Below are positions 29,101 to 36,919 of a stretch of 64,000 nucleotides of DNA, one piece after another (position 1 is the first letter of the stretch; every line of letters begins with the position of its first letter). The position numbers were made by a program, and so were the translations under genes. This DNA is from Fimbriimonas ginsengisoli Gsoil 348 (GTDB lineage Bacteria > Armatimonadota > Fimbriimonadia > Fimbriimonadales > Fimbriimonadaceae): the NCBI RefSeq assembly GCF_000724625.1, contig NZ_CP007139.1, forward strand, positions 1,922,001 to 1,986,000. The letters run 5' to 3'. A model generated the notes under the pieces. That model had not been told where the DNA came from, did no database searches, and saw only the letters and a program-made list of their open reading frames with translations.

Positions 29101-30660
29101 CTCGGCAAAGTGATGGGGGCGGATAAGAGGTTGACCCTGGACGGCGTCTACTCTTACCGCGGCTTTGACGGGAAGATCCAGGCGAGCTCACCCTTCGAAA
29201 TGCCGGGACGTATCCCGGAGGGAGGCCGCGCGGAAGCGACGGTGACGCTTGCACCCCGGAAGCTTGAACAAATCGCGGAGATGTTCGACGGCCTCGACCC
29301 GGTACGAACCAAGGGCACGATTCAGGGGAAGATCACCGCAACCGGAACCTCTAACGACCTTACGTTTGGCGGCGACATCTCGCTCTCCGCCGACTCGGTC
29401 GGATTCCTTATCCCGGCCAAGGAGGCCGGGGCTAAGCCGACGGTGGTCGACGATTGGTTTAAGAATGTTCAAGCAAAGTTGGAGCTCGATGGCAAAGCCC
29501 TTCGCCTGACCGCGAACGGCGACAGTTCCCGGAGCGGAAGTGTTACGGCGAATGTCTCCACGCCCGTCGACGAGCTGCGACGACTTGCCCAGACTCTTCA
29601 ATCGGGAGGACTCGGCGCCCTGCTCGACAACCCCCTCGCCGGAAGTGTCCAGCTTCAAAAGCTCGCCGTCAAGCAAAATTTTGAGTCGAAGACGTACGTG
29701 GCGGGTACCGCCGACGGCACGATCGATATCGCCGGGACGATCCGTCAGCCGCGTCTGGCGGGCACCATCGCGCTCTCTAAGGTGGATAGCGTTCTGCCTA
29801 CTTTCCAGCCTAGCGAAGGGGCGAGCGGCGGGGCTGCCGTCGATCCGAATTTCGATTTGAGGCTCACCCTCGCCGATGCCGCGCGGCTTCGTACGACGGC
29901 CGCCGACCTTACGGTTCTCGGCGGTGGCCGCGTGACCGGATCTCTTTCGTCCCCCATCGTTCGGAGCACCTTGGAAGTAGAGACCGGTTCGATCCAACTC
30001 CCCGCAGCCAAGGTTAGGCTCGAGCAAGGTGGTACGGTGGCGTTGAATTACGCTCCCGCCCCAGGCGGCGCGTTTGCCTCGCTCGACGTCGATATTATCG
30101 GTCGAACCGGCATTACCGCGCTCCGTTACGGCGACGTCTTCGAGCGGTACGACATCACGCTCGGGGTCCGAGGCGATCTCCTCAAAGAAGGTGGCCTGAT
30201 TCTGACCGCCGAGAGCGATCCCCCCGATCTGACCCAGGATCGTATTCTTGCCCTTCTGGGTCAGACCGACCTCTTGGGAACGACGATTAGCGGCGGTCTC
30301 GGCAGGAGCGACACTCAGAACCGGATCCGGGATGCGTTTACGCAGTTCGCCCTTCCCGCGCTCACCGACCCCCTCACCCGCCAACTCGCCCAAGGGCTGG
30401 GGTTGGACTATTTGACGGTCGAATACAACCCGTTCGAGCAGACCAGCATCCTCTTCGCCAAGACGCTCGGCGCCGGCTTCACCGTCCAGGGCCGCCGCCA
30501 GGTCGGAGAGCCTCCCCCTGGGTTCAAACCGCTCTACGACCTTCGACTCGTTTACCGCCCCCGGCGTCTTCGGGGCGTCCTCAGCCGCTTCAGCTTCAGC
30601 ATCGGCGCCGACCAAGACCGGCCGTTTAAAATCGCGCTCGAATATGGCACTCGATTCTGA
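26113..30660 (+). CDS. TamB-like outer membrane translocation/assembly protein
   Basis: 1515 residues: one N-terminal membrane helix (residues 6-32), then a very long repetitive beta structure, and a C-terminal DUF490/TamB domain (about 1270-1515) with TAESDPPDLTQDRILALLGQ. The last residue is Phe. TamB-type proteins span the periplasm and are proposed to move lipids or help outer membrane proteins. AGGAGG five bases before the TTG start supports it. It leads the tamB-bamA-skp-lpx gene run, the usual partner arrangement with a BamA-family barrel. Confidence 0.85.
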   Translation: MSRAFMALIRLAVLVVPFAIIAYWGYVYVLSALHLLTAPGVPVTLTYKAKGGTVRVFAQSYVIDFDRGNVFIRGITLSDPQGGVLARLRNLEASNLKPFQLADQVVHVRARGLAARLTRLKNGGFDFEQVLPERKGPPTKIPFSVALDDARVEFVDLMGLRTWRQKVSAAQVKVTGLGDDWLATTTVHAPGIGDFPTRLQNIPNFGLQIATRTKQAEVAPLVAHFLETPPLRRPELQGLTVRSVRVYGPVRIFLPQSRTPRVETRLVAHASGVRYREYAVDEAVYTGLVSLEGATGVLQANSGPNRVRFDGSTVWTKGLCAGGRVNAYTPGLESLPAWLRKQIPKDTSFHGARFDGWVAYDSGTSYRLSGDAKASDARYGGEVAYGLDARVQVRPKSLVAQVRNVSYGGETASGAFALDLRTRVLSGTVAAGSVNLAGVAKRFGLKGLEGQGSVLASIGGTVAHPAVDVDVAGQARYAANGHALGGRFDLSARYGGDNLELRRALLSGDFGLIFASGSIGRQGSLGIQLVGRGLDPRAIDPAFSGSANMVARVGGTAKNPLATGYIEAYDFSTHNYLVPVIATDFSVDRKHVALTGMRATRGTAEISGQGSLRFADRAIASRLKVRGLQIADLLGEEFAGSLDLPEATIGGSLTKPTVDAAVVGRNMVARGLKVDAVSAHVTSDGRVARVENATAQVAGGTVKGSARYNIERKQGTADLTATALALQTIVPKLSTAVSVDGNAGGVLHASFGSGGFTSLVASGKIQDVALNETKIGDGLWNVSFDGKLYKGYVGVGSPEGYVELNDLIFNPATSEASGQALMNNAKLSDLVAITSRYFPDLSYDVIDALRATSGTVNVAAMFSGTQKSPTLNVQTLEASNLRYRDVPLGTLTSSFGLSNDKWDVRKFALAGGAIAANASGTVDQRGDVDLSGDLPSVALADAGRIFPQLAGQTGTATVSFSATGPVATPNINVSLLADGLMRAPGQDPNRALHLDLLGKVMGADKRLTLDGVYSYRGFDGKIQASSPFEMPGRIPEGGRAEATVTLAPRKLEQIAEMFDGLDPVRTKGTIQGKITATGTSNDLTFGGDISLSADSVGFLIPAKEAGAKPTVVDDWFKNVQAKLELDGKALRLTANGDSSRSGSVTANVSTPVDELRRLAQTLQSGGLGALLDNPLAGSVQLQKLAVKQNFESKTYVAGTADGTIDIAGTIRQPRLAGTIALSKVDSVLPTFQPSEGASGGAAVDPNFDLRLTLADAARLRTTAADLTVLGGGRVTGSLSSPIVRSTLEVETGSIQLPAAKVRLEQGGTVALNYAPAPGGAFASLDVDIIGRTGITALRYGDVFERYDITLGVRGDLLKEGGLILTAESDPPDLTQDRILALLGQTDLLGTTISGGLGRSDTQNRIRDAFTQFALPALTDPLTRQLAQGLGLDYLTVEYNPFEQTSILFAKTLGAGFTVQGRRQVGEPPPGFKPLYDLRLVYRPRRLRGVLSRFSFSIGADQDRPFKIALEYGTRF

Positions 30661-30805
30661 AACGTAACGATTTGAGCGGTGGCTCTTCTAAGCCTGGGAA
30701 CCCCGGTTGGACCCAGGGACGTAGACCCGGCGGGTAAAGTCTCTGGATCGCTCGATGCGATCCAGAGCCGCGTCCGCCGGGACTCGGAGAACGGAGTACG
30801 GAGGA

Positions 30806-32605
30806 ATGTTGATCAGAAGAACCCTCATGTCGACGGCGCTGCTGAGCCTGGCAATCATCGCTACGGCCCAAGCTCAAACGACCGTCGTGAAGGAGATCGT
30901 AATTCAAGGCAACCGCCGCGTGTCCCGCGAGGCGATCCTTGCCGCGATGCGCACCAAGGTCGGCCAGCCTTACGTCCAGGAGAACCTGGACCGCGACCAG
31001 CGCGCGCTCGACGATCTCGGCTTCTTCGAAGCCGTCAGCGTTCGCCCAAGTCCGCTGGAAGGAAATTCCTGGCGGATCACGGTCGACCTTACGGAATGGC
31101 CGGAGGTCAAAGAGATTCGAGTTGTGGGTAATTCGGTTATCAAAACCGAAGACATCCTCAACGTCATTAAGCCGTTTATCAAGCCTGGGGACGTTTACAA
31201 CCTGAACTCCCTCCGACCGGCGAGCGACGCGATTCGATCGCTCTATTCCAAGAAAGGATTTTTCCTCGCCGCGATCGAAGAGTTCGCGCCCCTGAAGGAA
31301 TCTCCCAATACGGTCAATATCGCCTTGGTGGAGACCCGGGTGGGCACCGTCTCGGTGCAGGGCGCTCGGGCTACCCGCGACTCGGTCATCCGGCGGCTCA
31401 TCAAGACCCGGTCGGGCGATCCGTATTCGGAGAACAAATGGGTGAACGACCTCCGCCGGCTCTACAACACGAGCTGGTTCGAGAGCGTGACCACCTCGAT
31501 CGACCCTGAGCGAGAAGCGGGCAAGGTCGACCTCACGGCCAACGTCAAGGAAACCAAGACGGGTCAGTTCAACGTAGGCCTTCAGCTCGATCCGCGAAAC
31601 AAGCTCGCCGGCGTCATCCGCCTGTCCGACACCAACTTCCGGGGAACCGGCCAAACCGTCGGCATCAACTACATTCAGGCCACCCAAGGCAGCGGGCCGA
31701 GCGTCGACCTCGACTACGTAAATCCGTTCTTCGATTCCAAAGACACGGCGCTACGGGTTTCCATCTACAGCCGGCTCGTCTTCCGGTTCGCCAACGTCTT
31801 TAGCTCTTCCTCCCCCACCAGCTCCAGCAGCGACTATAACGAGCGGCGGACGGGCGGCTCCATCGGCTTTTCCCGGCCGGTAGGCGATTCGCTAAGCTAC
31901 GGCCTCAGCGTCCGGTACGAGAACGTAAAGACGAACAATGTCTCCGCAACCGGCGCGGACCGGTTTATTCAGCAAGACGGCGACGTCGGCGTGGCCTCGT
32001 TAGGGTTTATCCGGAATCGCCGCGACCGAGACATCGACGCGACGCGTGGAGACTGGCTTAAACTCGACGTCGAGCCGGGCTACGCGAACATCACCGACGT
32101 CGGCGGCGCAGCGGCCGGAACCAACGTGATCGGCACCCACACGTTCTTCCGCACCAACCTAGAATTCCGCAAGTACTTCACCGACCAGGGCAAGCTGACT
32201 CCGAAGGATCTCGACGCCGCCAAGCGCGTGCTCGCCCTTCGAGCCAAGGTTGGCTCGATCCAAGGCACGGTTCCGTTCTTCGAACAGTTCTTCGCCGGCG
32301 GCGCGGACACCCTCCGCGGCTATCCCGAGGACCGATTCTGGGGCCGCAACCAGCTTCTCACCACCGCCGAGGTCCGTTATCCGATCCAAAAGGCTTTCAG
32401 CATTATCGGCTTCGTCGATTACGGCGGCGCCTGGGGCGGATACAACACGGTCAACGACTTCACCCAATCTGCCGGCATCAGCCTGCACCTCGGCTACGGA
32501 ATGGGGCTTAGCTTCCGCACTCCCTTGGGGCCGATCCGAGTGGACCTCGGTTTCGACGAACGAGGCAAAAGCCGCACACACTTCCTCATCGGTACATCTT
32601 TCTGA
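30806..32605 (+). CDS. bamA: BamA/Omp85 family outer membrane assembly factor
   Basis: 599 residues with a signal peptide ending at AQA near residue 18. Three POTRA-type repeats follow (VVKEIVIQGNRRVSREAI, EVKEIRVVGNSVIKTEDI, and VGTVSVQGARATRDSVI), fewer than the five of Proteobacteria. The Omp85 barrel covers about 250-599, with FFEQFFAGGADTLRGYPEDR (the L6 VRGF-type motif) and a terminal Phe. GGAGG before the ATG at 30806 fixes the start. It inserts beta-barrel proteins into the outer membrane. Confidence 0.92.
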   Translation: MLIRRTLMSTALLSLAIIATAQAQTTVVKEIVIQGNRRVSREAILAAMRTKVGQPYVQENLDRDQRALDDLGFFEAVSVRPSPLEGNSWRITVDLTEWPEVKEIRVVGNSVIKTEDILNVIKPFIKPGDVYNLNSLRPASDAIRSLYSKKGFFLAAIEEFAPLKESPNTVNIALVETRVGTVSVQGARATRDSVIRRLIKTRSGDPYSENKWVNDLRRLYNTSWFESVTTSIDPEREAGKVDLTANVKETKTGQFNVGLQLDPRNKLAGVIRLSDTNFRGTGQTVGINYIQATQGSGPSVDLDYVNPFFDSKDTALRVSIYSRLVFRFANVFSSSSPTSSSSDYNERRTGGSIGFSRPVGDSLSYGLSVRYENVKTNNVSATGADRFIQQDGDVGVASLGFIRNRRDRDIDATRGDWLKLDVEPGYANITDVGGAAAGTNVIGTHTFFRTNLEFRKYFTDQGKLTPKDLDAAKRVLALRAKVGSIQGTVPFFEQFFAGGADTLRGYPEDRFWGRNQLLTTAEVRYPIQKAFSIIGFVDYGGAWGGYNTVNDFTQSAGISLHLGYGMGLSFRTPLGPIRVDLGFDERGKSRTHFLIGTSF

Positions 32606-32619
32606 GGCAAAATTAGACA

Positions 32620-33249
32620 ATGAAATTTGAGAGACTAGGTTGGATCATCGCCGCTGTCCTTGCTGGCGGCATTGCTGGAGTCGGTTTCCAGGGAGGAAAC
32701 GAGAAGGTCGGCACCGTCGATCTGGCTAAGGTTTTCAACGACAGCGAGTACGCGAAGAAGCAAACCGAGCTCCTTCGCACGATGGGGACCACCCGCCAGA
32801 GCATCATGGAGTTTCTGAAGGCGAATCCCCACATGAAGGCGGAGGACGCGACCAAATTCCGGGACCTGAGCCTGAAAGATCCGTTGGCGGCGCCCGACAA
32901 GGCCGAGCTGGAGCGACTGAAGAACGAAGCCCAGGCGACCGAGACGAAGTACCGCGAGCTGTCGACCAAGGATAAACCGACTCCGACCGAGGTAACCCAA
33001 ATCGAGGAGCTGAACCGCCGGCGCGAGACCGCCGTGCAGCTCTTGGAGAAGTGGAACAGCGACTTCACGGCCGAGGTCGGCCAGCGGCAGGAAGGGCTCC
33101 GCAACGAAACCCTCCAGCGCGTCAAGGAAGCTGTCCAACAGGCCGCCAAATCGCAGGGCTACTCCATGGTCTTCGTCCAAGACGTCGCCCCCTACTCCGC
33201 CAACGACCTCACCGCCGAAGCGCTGAAGGTGATGAACGCCAAAAAATAG
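32620..33249 (+). CDS. OmpH/Skp family periplasmic chaperone, copy 1
   Basis: 209 residues: a membrane or signal segment (6-22), the first strand KVGTVDLAKVFNDSEYAKK, a long charged coiled-coil arm (60-180), and a closing VAPYSANDLTAEALKVMNAKK split over the last 22 residues. This is the Skp trimer subunit pattern, with long tentacle helices. It carries unfolded outer membrane proteins to BamA, encoded 14 bases upstream. A second copy follows at 33336. Confidence 0.85.
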   Translation: MKFERLGWIIAAVLAGGIAGVGFQGGNEKVGTVDLAKVFNDSEYAKKQTELLRTMGTTRQSIMEFLKANPHMKAEDATKFRDLSLKDPLAAPDKAELERLKNEAQATETKYRELSTKDKPTPTEVTQIEELNRRRETAVQLLEKWNSDFTAEVGQRQEGLRNETLQRVKEAVQQAAKSQGYSMVFVQDVAPYSANDLTAEALKVMNAKK

Positions 33250-33333
33250 GCGTTGAGCGTTTGGCGTTTGGCGTTAGAAGAATGAATCGCCGAGCGCCCG
33301 ACGCCTAGCGCCAAACGCCCTAACGCCTAACCT
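33249..33333. repeat. GGCGTT-unit inverted repeat
   Basis: Intergenic element between the two skp genes. The left arm has repeated GCGTTNNGCG-type units (GGCGTTTGGCGTT), the right arm the complement (GCCAAACGCCCTAACGCC). Similar units occur at 39366-39492. Possibly forms a long imperfect hairpin. Confidence 0.6.
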
Positions 33334-33335
33334 CT

Positions 33336-33974
33336 ATGAGCAATCTTCGCTTTCTTCAGCTTGGCTGGGTCGTCGCCGCGGCCGTAATCGGGGTGACGGT
33401 GGCCGGTGGGTTCCAGGACAAGACCGACAAGATCGGCGTCGTCGACATCAGCAAGGTCGTCGAGCAGAGCGACTTTGGCAAGGCGAACCAAGAGATGTTC
33501 GCCAAGATGAAGACGGCCCGGGAAGGGCTGTTGGAATTCATCGATACCTATCGCGTGTTGACCCCCGAACAAGCCACTCGTATCCGCGAGCTCAGTCTCA
33601 AAGCCAATCTGACGAAAGAAGAATCGGCGGAGCTCGACCGGATCAAAGCCGAAGTGGTCGCCACCAGCAAGCGCTCGACCGAGCTTTCGACGAAGCCGAA
33701 CATGACGCCGGAGGAGCGAAACCTCGTGGAGGACTTCGCTCGGCGAAGCCAAAACATGAACGACGTGGCCACCCGGTGGTTCCGTGAGTTCACCTCCGAC
33801 ATGCAATCCTGGGCGGACAAGCAGAAGCTGGATAGCATCGAAAAGGCCCGCGCCGCCATTCAGGAAGTCGCCAAGCAGCAGATGTACACCGTCGTCTTCG
33901 AAGTCGGCGTTGCCCCTTACGGGGCGAACGACTTGTCGGACGAAACTCTAAAAGCGATGAATGCCAAGAAGTAG
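33336..33974 (+). CDS. OmpH/Skp family periplasmic chaperone, copy 2
   Basis: 212 residues and clearly a paralog of the preceding gene: N-terminal membrane or signal segment, first strand KIGVVDISKVVEQSDFGKA, coiled-coil arm, and the same closing pattern VAPYGANDLSDETLKAMNAKK (last 21 residues, two thirds identical). It overlaps the following lipoprotein gene by 14 bases. The pair suggests either hetero-oligomers or distinct clients. Confidence 0.85.
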   Translation: MSNLRFLQLGWVVAAAVIGVTVAGGFQDKTDKIGVVDISKVVEQSDFGKANQEMFAKMKTAREGLLEFIDTYRVLTPEQATRIRELSLKANLTKEESAELDRIKAEVVATSKRSTELSTKPNMTPEERNLVEDFARRSQNMNDVATRWFREFTSDMQSWADKQKLDSIEKARAAIQEVAKQQMYTVVFEVGVAPYGANDLSDETLKAMNAKK

Positions 33975-34977
33975 GCTAGGCTACGGTTGGGCTCTGCTTT
34001 CCGCCGCGATCCTCGCAGGTTGCGCCCCGCCGGCCAGTGAGGCCGTAACGATCGATCTGGACCGCTTGCTGAAGGCCGAAAAGGTCGAGATCGCTCCGTC
34101 GCCCGCCCTTCCAACCCCCCCGAAACCGGCGGCCGCGATCGTCCAACGGGTGTCGGCTCGGCCGGGTCAGGCGCTTCGCGATCCCTCCCACGCTTCAACC
34201 GGTTCGATCCGCGCCTCCATCGAGAAACAGCAGCGGGAGGCACTGGTAGCACTGGAACGACGGCTTCGCGACTACTACCGGATACAAGCCGACGCTTTCG
34301 AGTTGGAAAAGGGACGCGAGGTGGATAAAGAGGCGGCTACCGATTACCTGGAAGCCAACGCCAAGATCCGGCTCGCTTTCGAGGCCTATGGAAACGCCCG
34401 AGCCCCGAAAGTGACGCGACTGGCGGTGCTGGTCGGCTTTCCGGATCCCAACCCCAATTCGATTCCACCGAAGTTGCCGATGAGGCCGGTCTCGCAGGCA
34501 AGGTTCGACGAAGCAAAGCGACTCCGTGAAGAGCTGGCGGCATTGGATGCGAAGTTTAATGCCCAAGCGGAGCAGATACTCGCCGCCGTCGTAAGCGAAA
34601 CCGCCGCCGATCGGGAGGCGATGCGGAAAACGATCGAAACATTCCGCAACGAGCTGAATCGACGCGCTGAAACCGAAGCGCAAGCCGAAGTAAGAACAAG
34701 CGTTAAAGAATTGGGATTGCAACTTACCGAACCAAGCCCCGTATTGGTGCCGGGCACCCCGGCTCGGCAGGTTGAGATTCCGGCGGAAGCCCCGCTGCCC
34801 CCCGCTCCGAAGGTACCCTCGGTAGGAATTCCGAGCGGCCTTGCCGATCGAAGGCGACTGCTGCAGCACGAGCTGACCATTTGGCTCGGGCTAAACCGCT
34901 ACCGTCTAGAAAAGGGCGGGCGTGACGCGACCGAGGATTTCCAAAGATGGAGAGAGACGTACCGGGCTGGACTCTAG
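33961..34977 (+). CDS. Coiled-coil lipoprotein in the outer membrane assembly operon
   Basis: 338 residues. Lipoprotein signal with lipobox ILAGC (Cys near residue 21). The mature part starts AVTIDLDRLLKAEKV, which resembles the first strand of the Skp paralogs just upstream, then has a proline-rich spacer, two helical coiled-coil segments (about 75-145 and 170-250), another proline-rich linker and a final helical domain. It overlaps skp by 14 bases and lpxD by 31 bases, so it is tightly coupled to both. No named family recognised. Inferred to act in envelope assembly. Confidence 0.7.
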   Translation: MPRSRLGYGWALLSAAILAGCAPPASEAVTIDLDRLLKAEKVEIAPSPALPTPPKPAAAIVQRVSARPGQALRDPSHASTGSIRASIEKQQREALVALERRLRDYYRIQADAFELEKGREVDKEAATDYLEANAKIRLAFEAYGNARAPKVTRLAVLVGFPDPNPNSIPPKLPMRPVSQARFDEAKRLREELAALDAKFNAQAEQILAAVVSETAADREAMRKTIETFRNELNRRAETEAQAEVRTSVKELGLQLTEPSPVLVPGTPARQVEIPAEAPLPPAPKVPSVGIPSGLADRRRLLQHELTIWLGLNRYRLEKGGRDATEDFQRWRETYRAGL

Positions 34978-35975
34978 GCGAGTTGGCGACACTATTCGGC
35001 GGCGAGCTCGTGGGTCCGGCCGATCTACGCGTAACCACGCCAATCCCGGTCGACGGCGTCGACCCGGCTGGGCTTACGTTCGCTGAGTCGGACGAGTTCT
35101 TGAGGCAAGCCGCCGCCGGCGGCGCGGCAGCGGTGCTGGCTCCCAAGGGAGCCACCCCGGTAGGGAAGCCGACGATTTTCGTCGACAGCCCGCGCACGTC
35201 GTTCGGCGTCTTTCTGGCGATGGCGCAGCGCCCGCTGCCGCTGGCGGCCGGCGTTCATCCCACTGCCGTCGTCAGCCCGGAGGCAACTGTCGCCGAGTCG
35301 GCCCAGATCGGTCCGTATGCGGTCGTCGAGCGCGGAGCGGTGATCGGCGAGCGCTGCCGCGTCTTTCCGTTCTGCTACGTGGGTGAGAATTGCCATCTGG
35401 GCGAGGGGACCGTTTTGTTCCCGCACGCCGTGCTTTACCAAGACGTGACCATCGGGGCGAGGGGAATCGTTCACAGTGGCGCGGTGCTTGGCGCGGATGG
35501 ATTTGGTTTCACGTGGAACGGTCAGCGGCAGGTCAAGATCCCGCAAGTCGGCGGAGTGACTCTCGGCGACGACGTGGAAATCGGCGCGATTACCGCCGTG
35601 GATCGAGCCACCGCGGGTCAGACGATGATCGGAAACGACTCGAAACTGGATAACTTGGTGCAGGTCGGGCACAACACGCGTATCGGCTCCCATACGGTCG
35701 TCGCCAGCCAAACTGGAATCAGCGGCAGTACCCGGATCGGGGATCGAGTGACCATCGCCGGCCAGGCCGCCACCAACGATCACATCACGATCTGCGACGA
35801 CGTGGTTTTGGCGGGACGGACCGGCGTCACCAGCGACATTAAGGAAGCCGGCACCTACTTCGGCCTACCGGCCCGGCCCCTTGGAGAAGCGATGCGGACG
35901 ATGATGCTGACCACGAAGCTCCAAGAGCTCTTCAAGCGCGTGAAAGATCTGGAACGCGGGAAGGAGATTAGTTGA
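34947..35975 (+). CDS. lpxD: UDP-3-O-acylglucosamine N-acyltransferase
   Basis: Third step of lipid A synthesis: adds a hydroxyacyl chain to UDP-3-O-acylglucosamine. An N-terminal uridine-binding domain (WTLGELATLFGGELVGPADL) is followed by left-handed beta-helix hexapeptide repeats (about 100-300; for example IGPYAVVERGAVIGERCRVF), and a short C-terminal coiled coil (LQELFKRVKDLERG). 342 residues is normal. It overlaps lpxC by four bases (ATGA-like), so the two are co-translated. Confidence 0.93.
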   Translation: MERDVPGWTLGELATLFGGELVGPADLRVTTPIPVDGVDPAGLTFAESDEFLRQAAAGGAAAVLAPKGATPVGKPTIFVDSPRTSFGVFLAMAQRPLPLAAGVHPTAVVSPEATVAESAQIGPYAVVERGAVIGERCRVFPFCYVGENCHLGEGTVLFPHAVLYQDVTIGARGIVHSGAVLGADGFGFTWNGQRQVKIPQVGGVTLGDDVEIGAITAVDRATAGQTMIGNDSKLDNLVQVGHNTRIGSHTVVASQTGISGSTRIGDRVTIAGQAATNDHITICDDVVLAGRTGVTSDIKEAGTYFGLPARPLGEAMRTMMLTTKLQELFKRVKDLERGKEIS

Positions 35976-36793
35976 GGAGCTTCCCGCGACACACCGTTCG
36001 TCAACCGTTCACGGTCGCGGGCCTCGGTCTTCATACCGGAGTTCCGGTGTCCGTAACCGTGCATCCGGGCGATCAGGGGATCGGTTTTCGCTACGGCGGC
36101 ACGCGTGTGCTCGCTCACCCGGCGAACGTCACCGATACGACGCGCAGCACGAAGCTCGGCGAAGTTGGCACGGTAGAGCACCTGATGAGCGCTTTTGCGG
36201 GTTTGGAGATCACGGATGCGGAGGTCGAGCTCGATGCTCCGGAACTGCCCGGGCTCGACGGAAGCGCCGGCGGCTACATCGACGCGATCATGGGTGTCGG
36301 TATCGAACAGATCGGCGACCGTGAGTTTCCGTCGCTCTATACGCGACTCTTCCTCCAAGAGGATGGCGGTCCTAAGATGGCGATCGGGAAGGGAAACGGT
36401 CAATGGCGTTTCGTGTTCGCTACCGACGACCGATGGCCCGGCGAGCAGGCTTTTGAGCTGGAAGACGCCGTCGGAGGCTACGTTGAGCACATCGCCCGCG
36501 CGAGGACCTTCGCCTTCGCGGAAGAGGTGCCGATGATCATTCAGCTCGGTCTCGGCCGGGGCCTCGACGAGAACTCGGCCTTAATTTTGGGGATCGAAGG
36601 ATACAAGAACGAGCCCAGATACCCCGACGAGCCTGCGCGGCACAAGCTGCTCGACCTAATGGGAGACCTTTACCTGGCCGGAGTGCCCGTCCGCGCCCTA
36701 AACGTCGTCTCGGAACGCTCGGGCCACCGTGCCAACGTCAAAGCCGCCGCCATGCTAGCCCAAGCCATGGGCAACACCCAACCCGCAACATAG
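35972..36793 (+). CDS. lpxC: UDP-3-O-acyl-N-acetylglucosamine deacetylase
   Basis: Zinc deacetylase, the committed step of lipid A synthesis. Key motifs: FTVAGLGLHTG at the N-terminus, TVEHLMSAFAGL with the zinc His near residue 69, ELPGLDGSAGGYIDAI, and the C-terminal DEPARHKLLDLMGDLYLAG with the second zinc-ligand His and Asp. 273 residues is somewhat short but has both domains. With lpxD and the Skp/BamA genes it shows that the cell has an LPS-bearing outer membrane. Confidence 0.93.
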   Translation: MRSFPRHTVRQPFTVAGLGLHTGVPVSVTVHPGDQGIGFRYGGTRVLAHPANVTDTTRSTKLGEVGTVEHLMSAFAGLEITDAEVELDAPELPGLDGSAGGYIDAIMGVGIEQIGDREFPSLYTRLFLQEDGGPKMAIGKGNGQWRFVFATDDRWPGEQAFELEDAVGGYVEHIARARTFAFAEEVPMIIQLGLGRGLDENSALILGIEGYKNEPRYPDEPARHKLLDLMGDLYLAGVPVRALNVVSERSGHRANVKAAAMLAQAMGNTQPAT

Positions 36794-36802
36794 CCCTCCG
36801 AA

Positions 36803-36860
36803 GCCCCCTCCTCGTCGATGTTCGTGCGATGAGGGAGGGGGTATGGGGGTGGAGAAATCC
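36803..36860. repeat. Gene-end hairpin repeat, copy 1
   Basis: GCCCCCTCCTCGTCGATG, then TTCGTGCGATGAGGGAGGGGG, forms a stem and is followed by a G-rich stretch and GGAGAAATCC. A nearly identical copy follows recA at 45789-45844. Both sit just after a stop codon, so they may end transcripts. Confidence 0.6.
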
Positions 36861-36919
36861 CGCTTCCCAGAAAGACTTGACTCTATACACCCGACATCAG
36901 TACGGTAGGTGTGTCTGCG

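Noticed and set aside
29188-30615. 475-residue ORF antisense to tamB
   Set aside because: Shadow of the TamB domain region; no independent signal.
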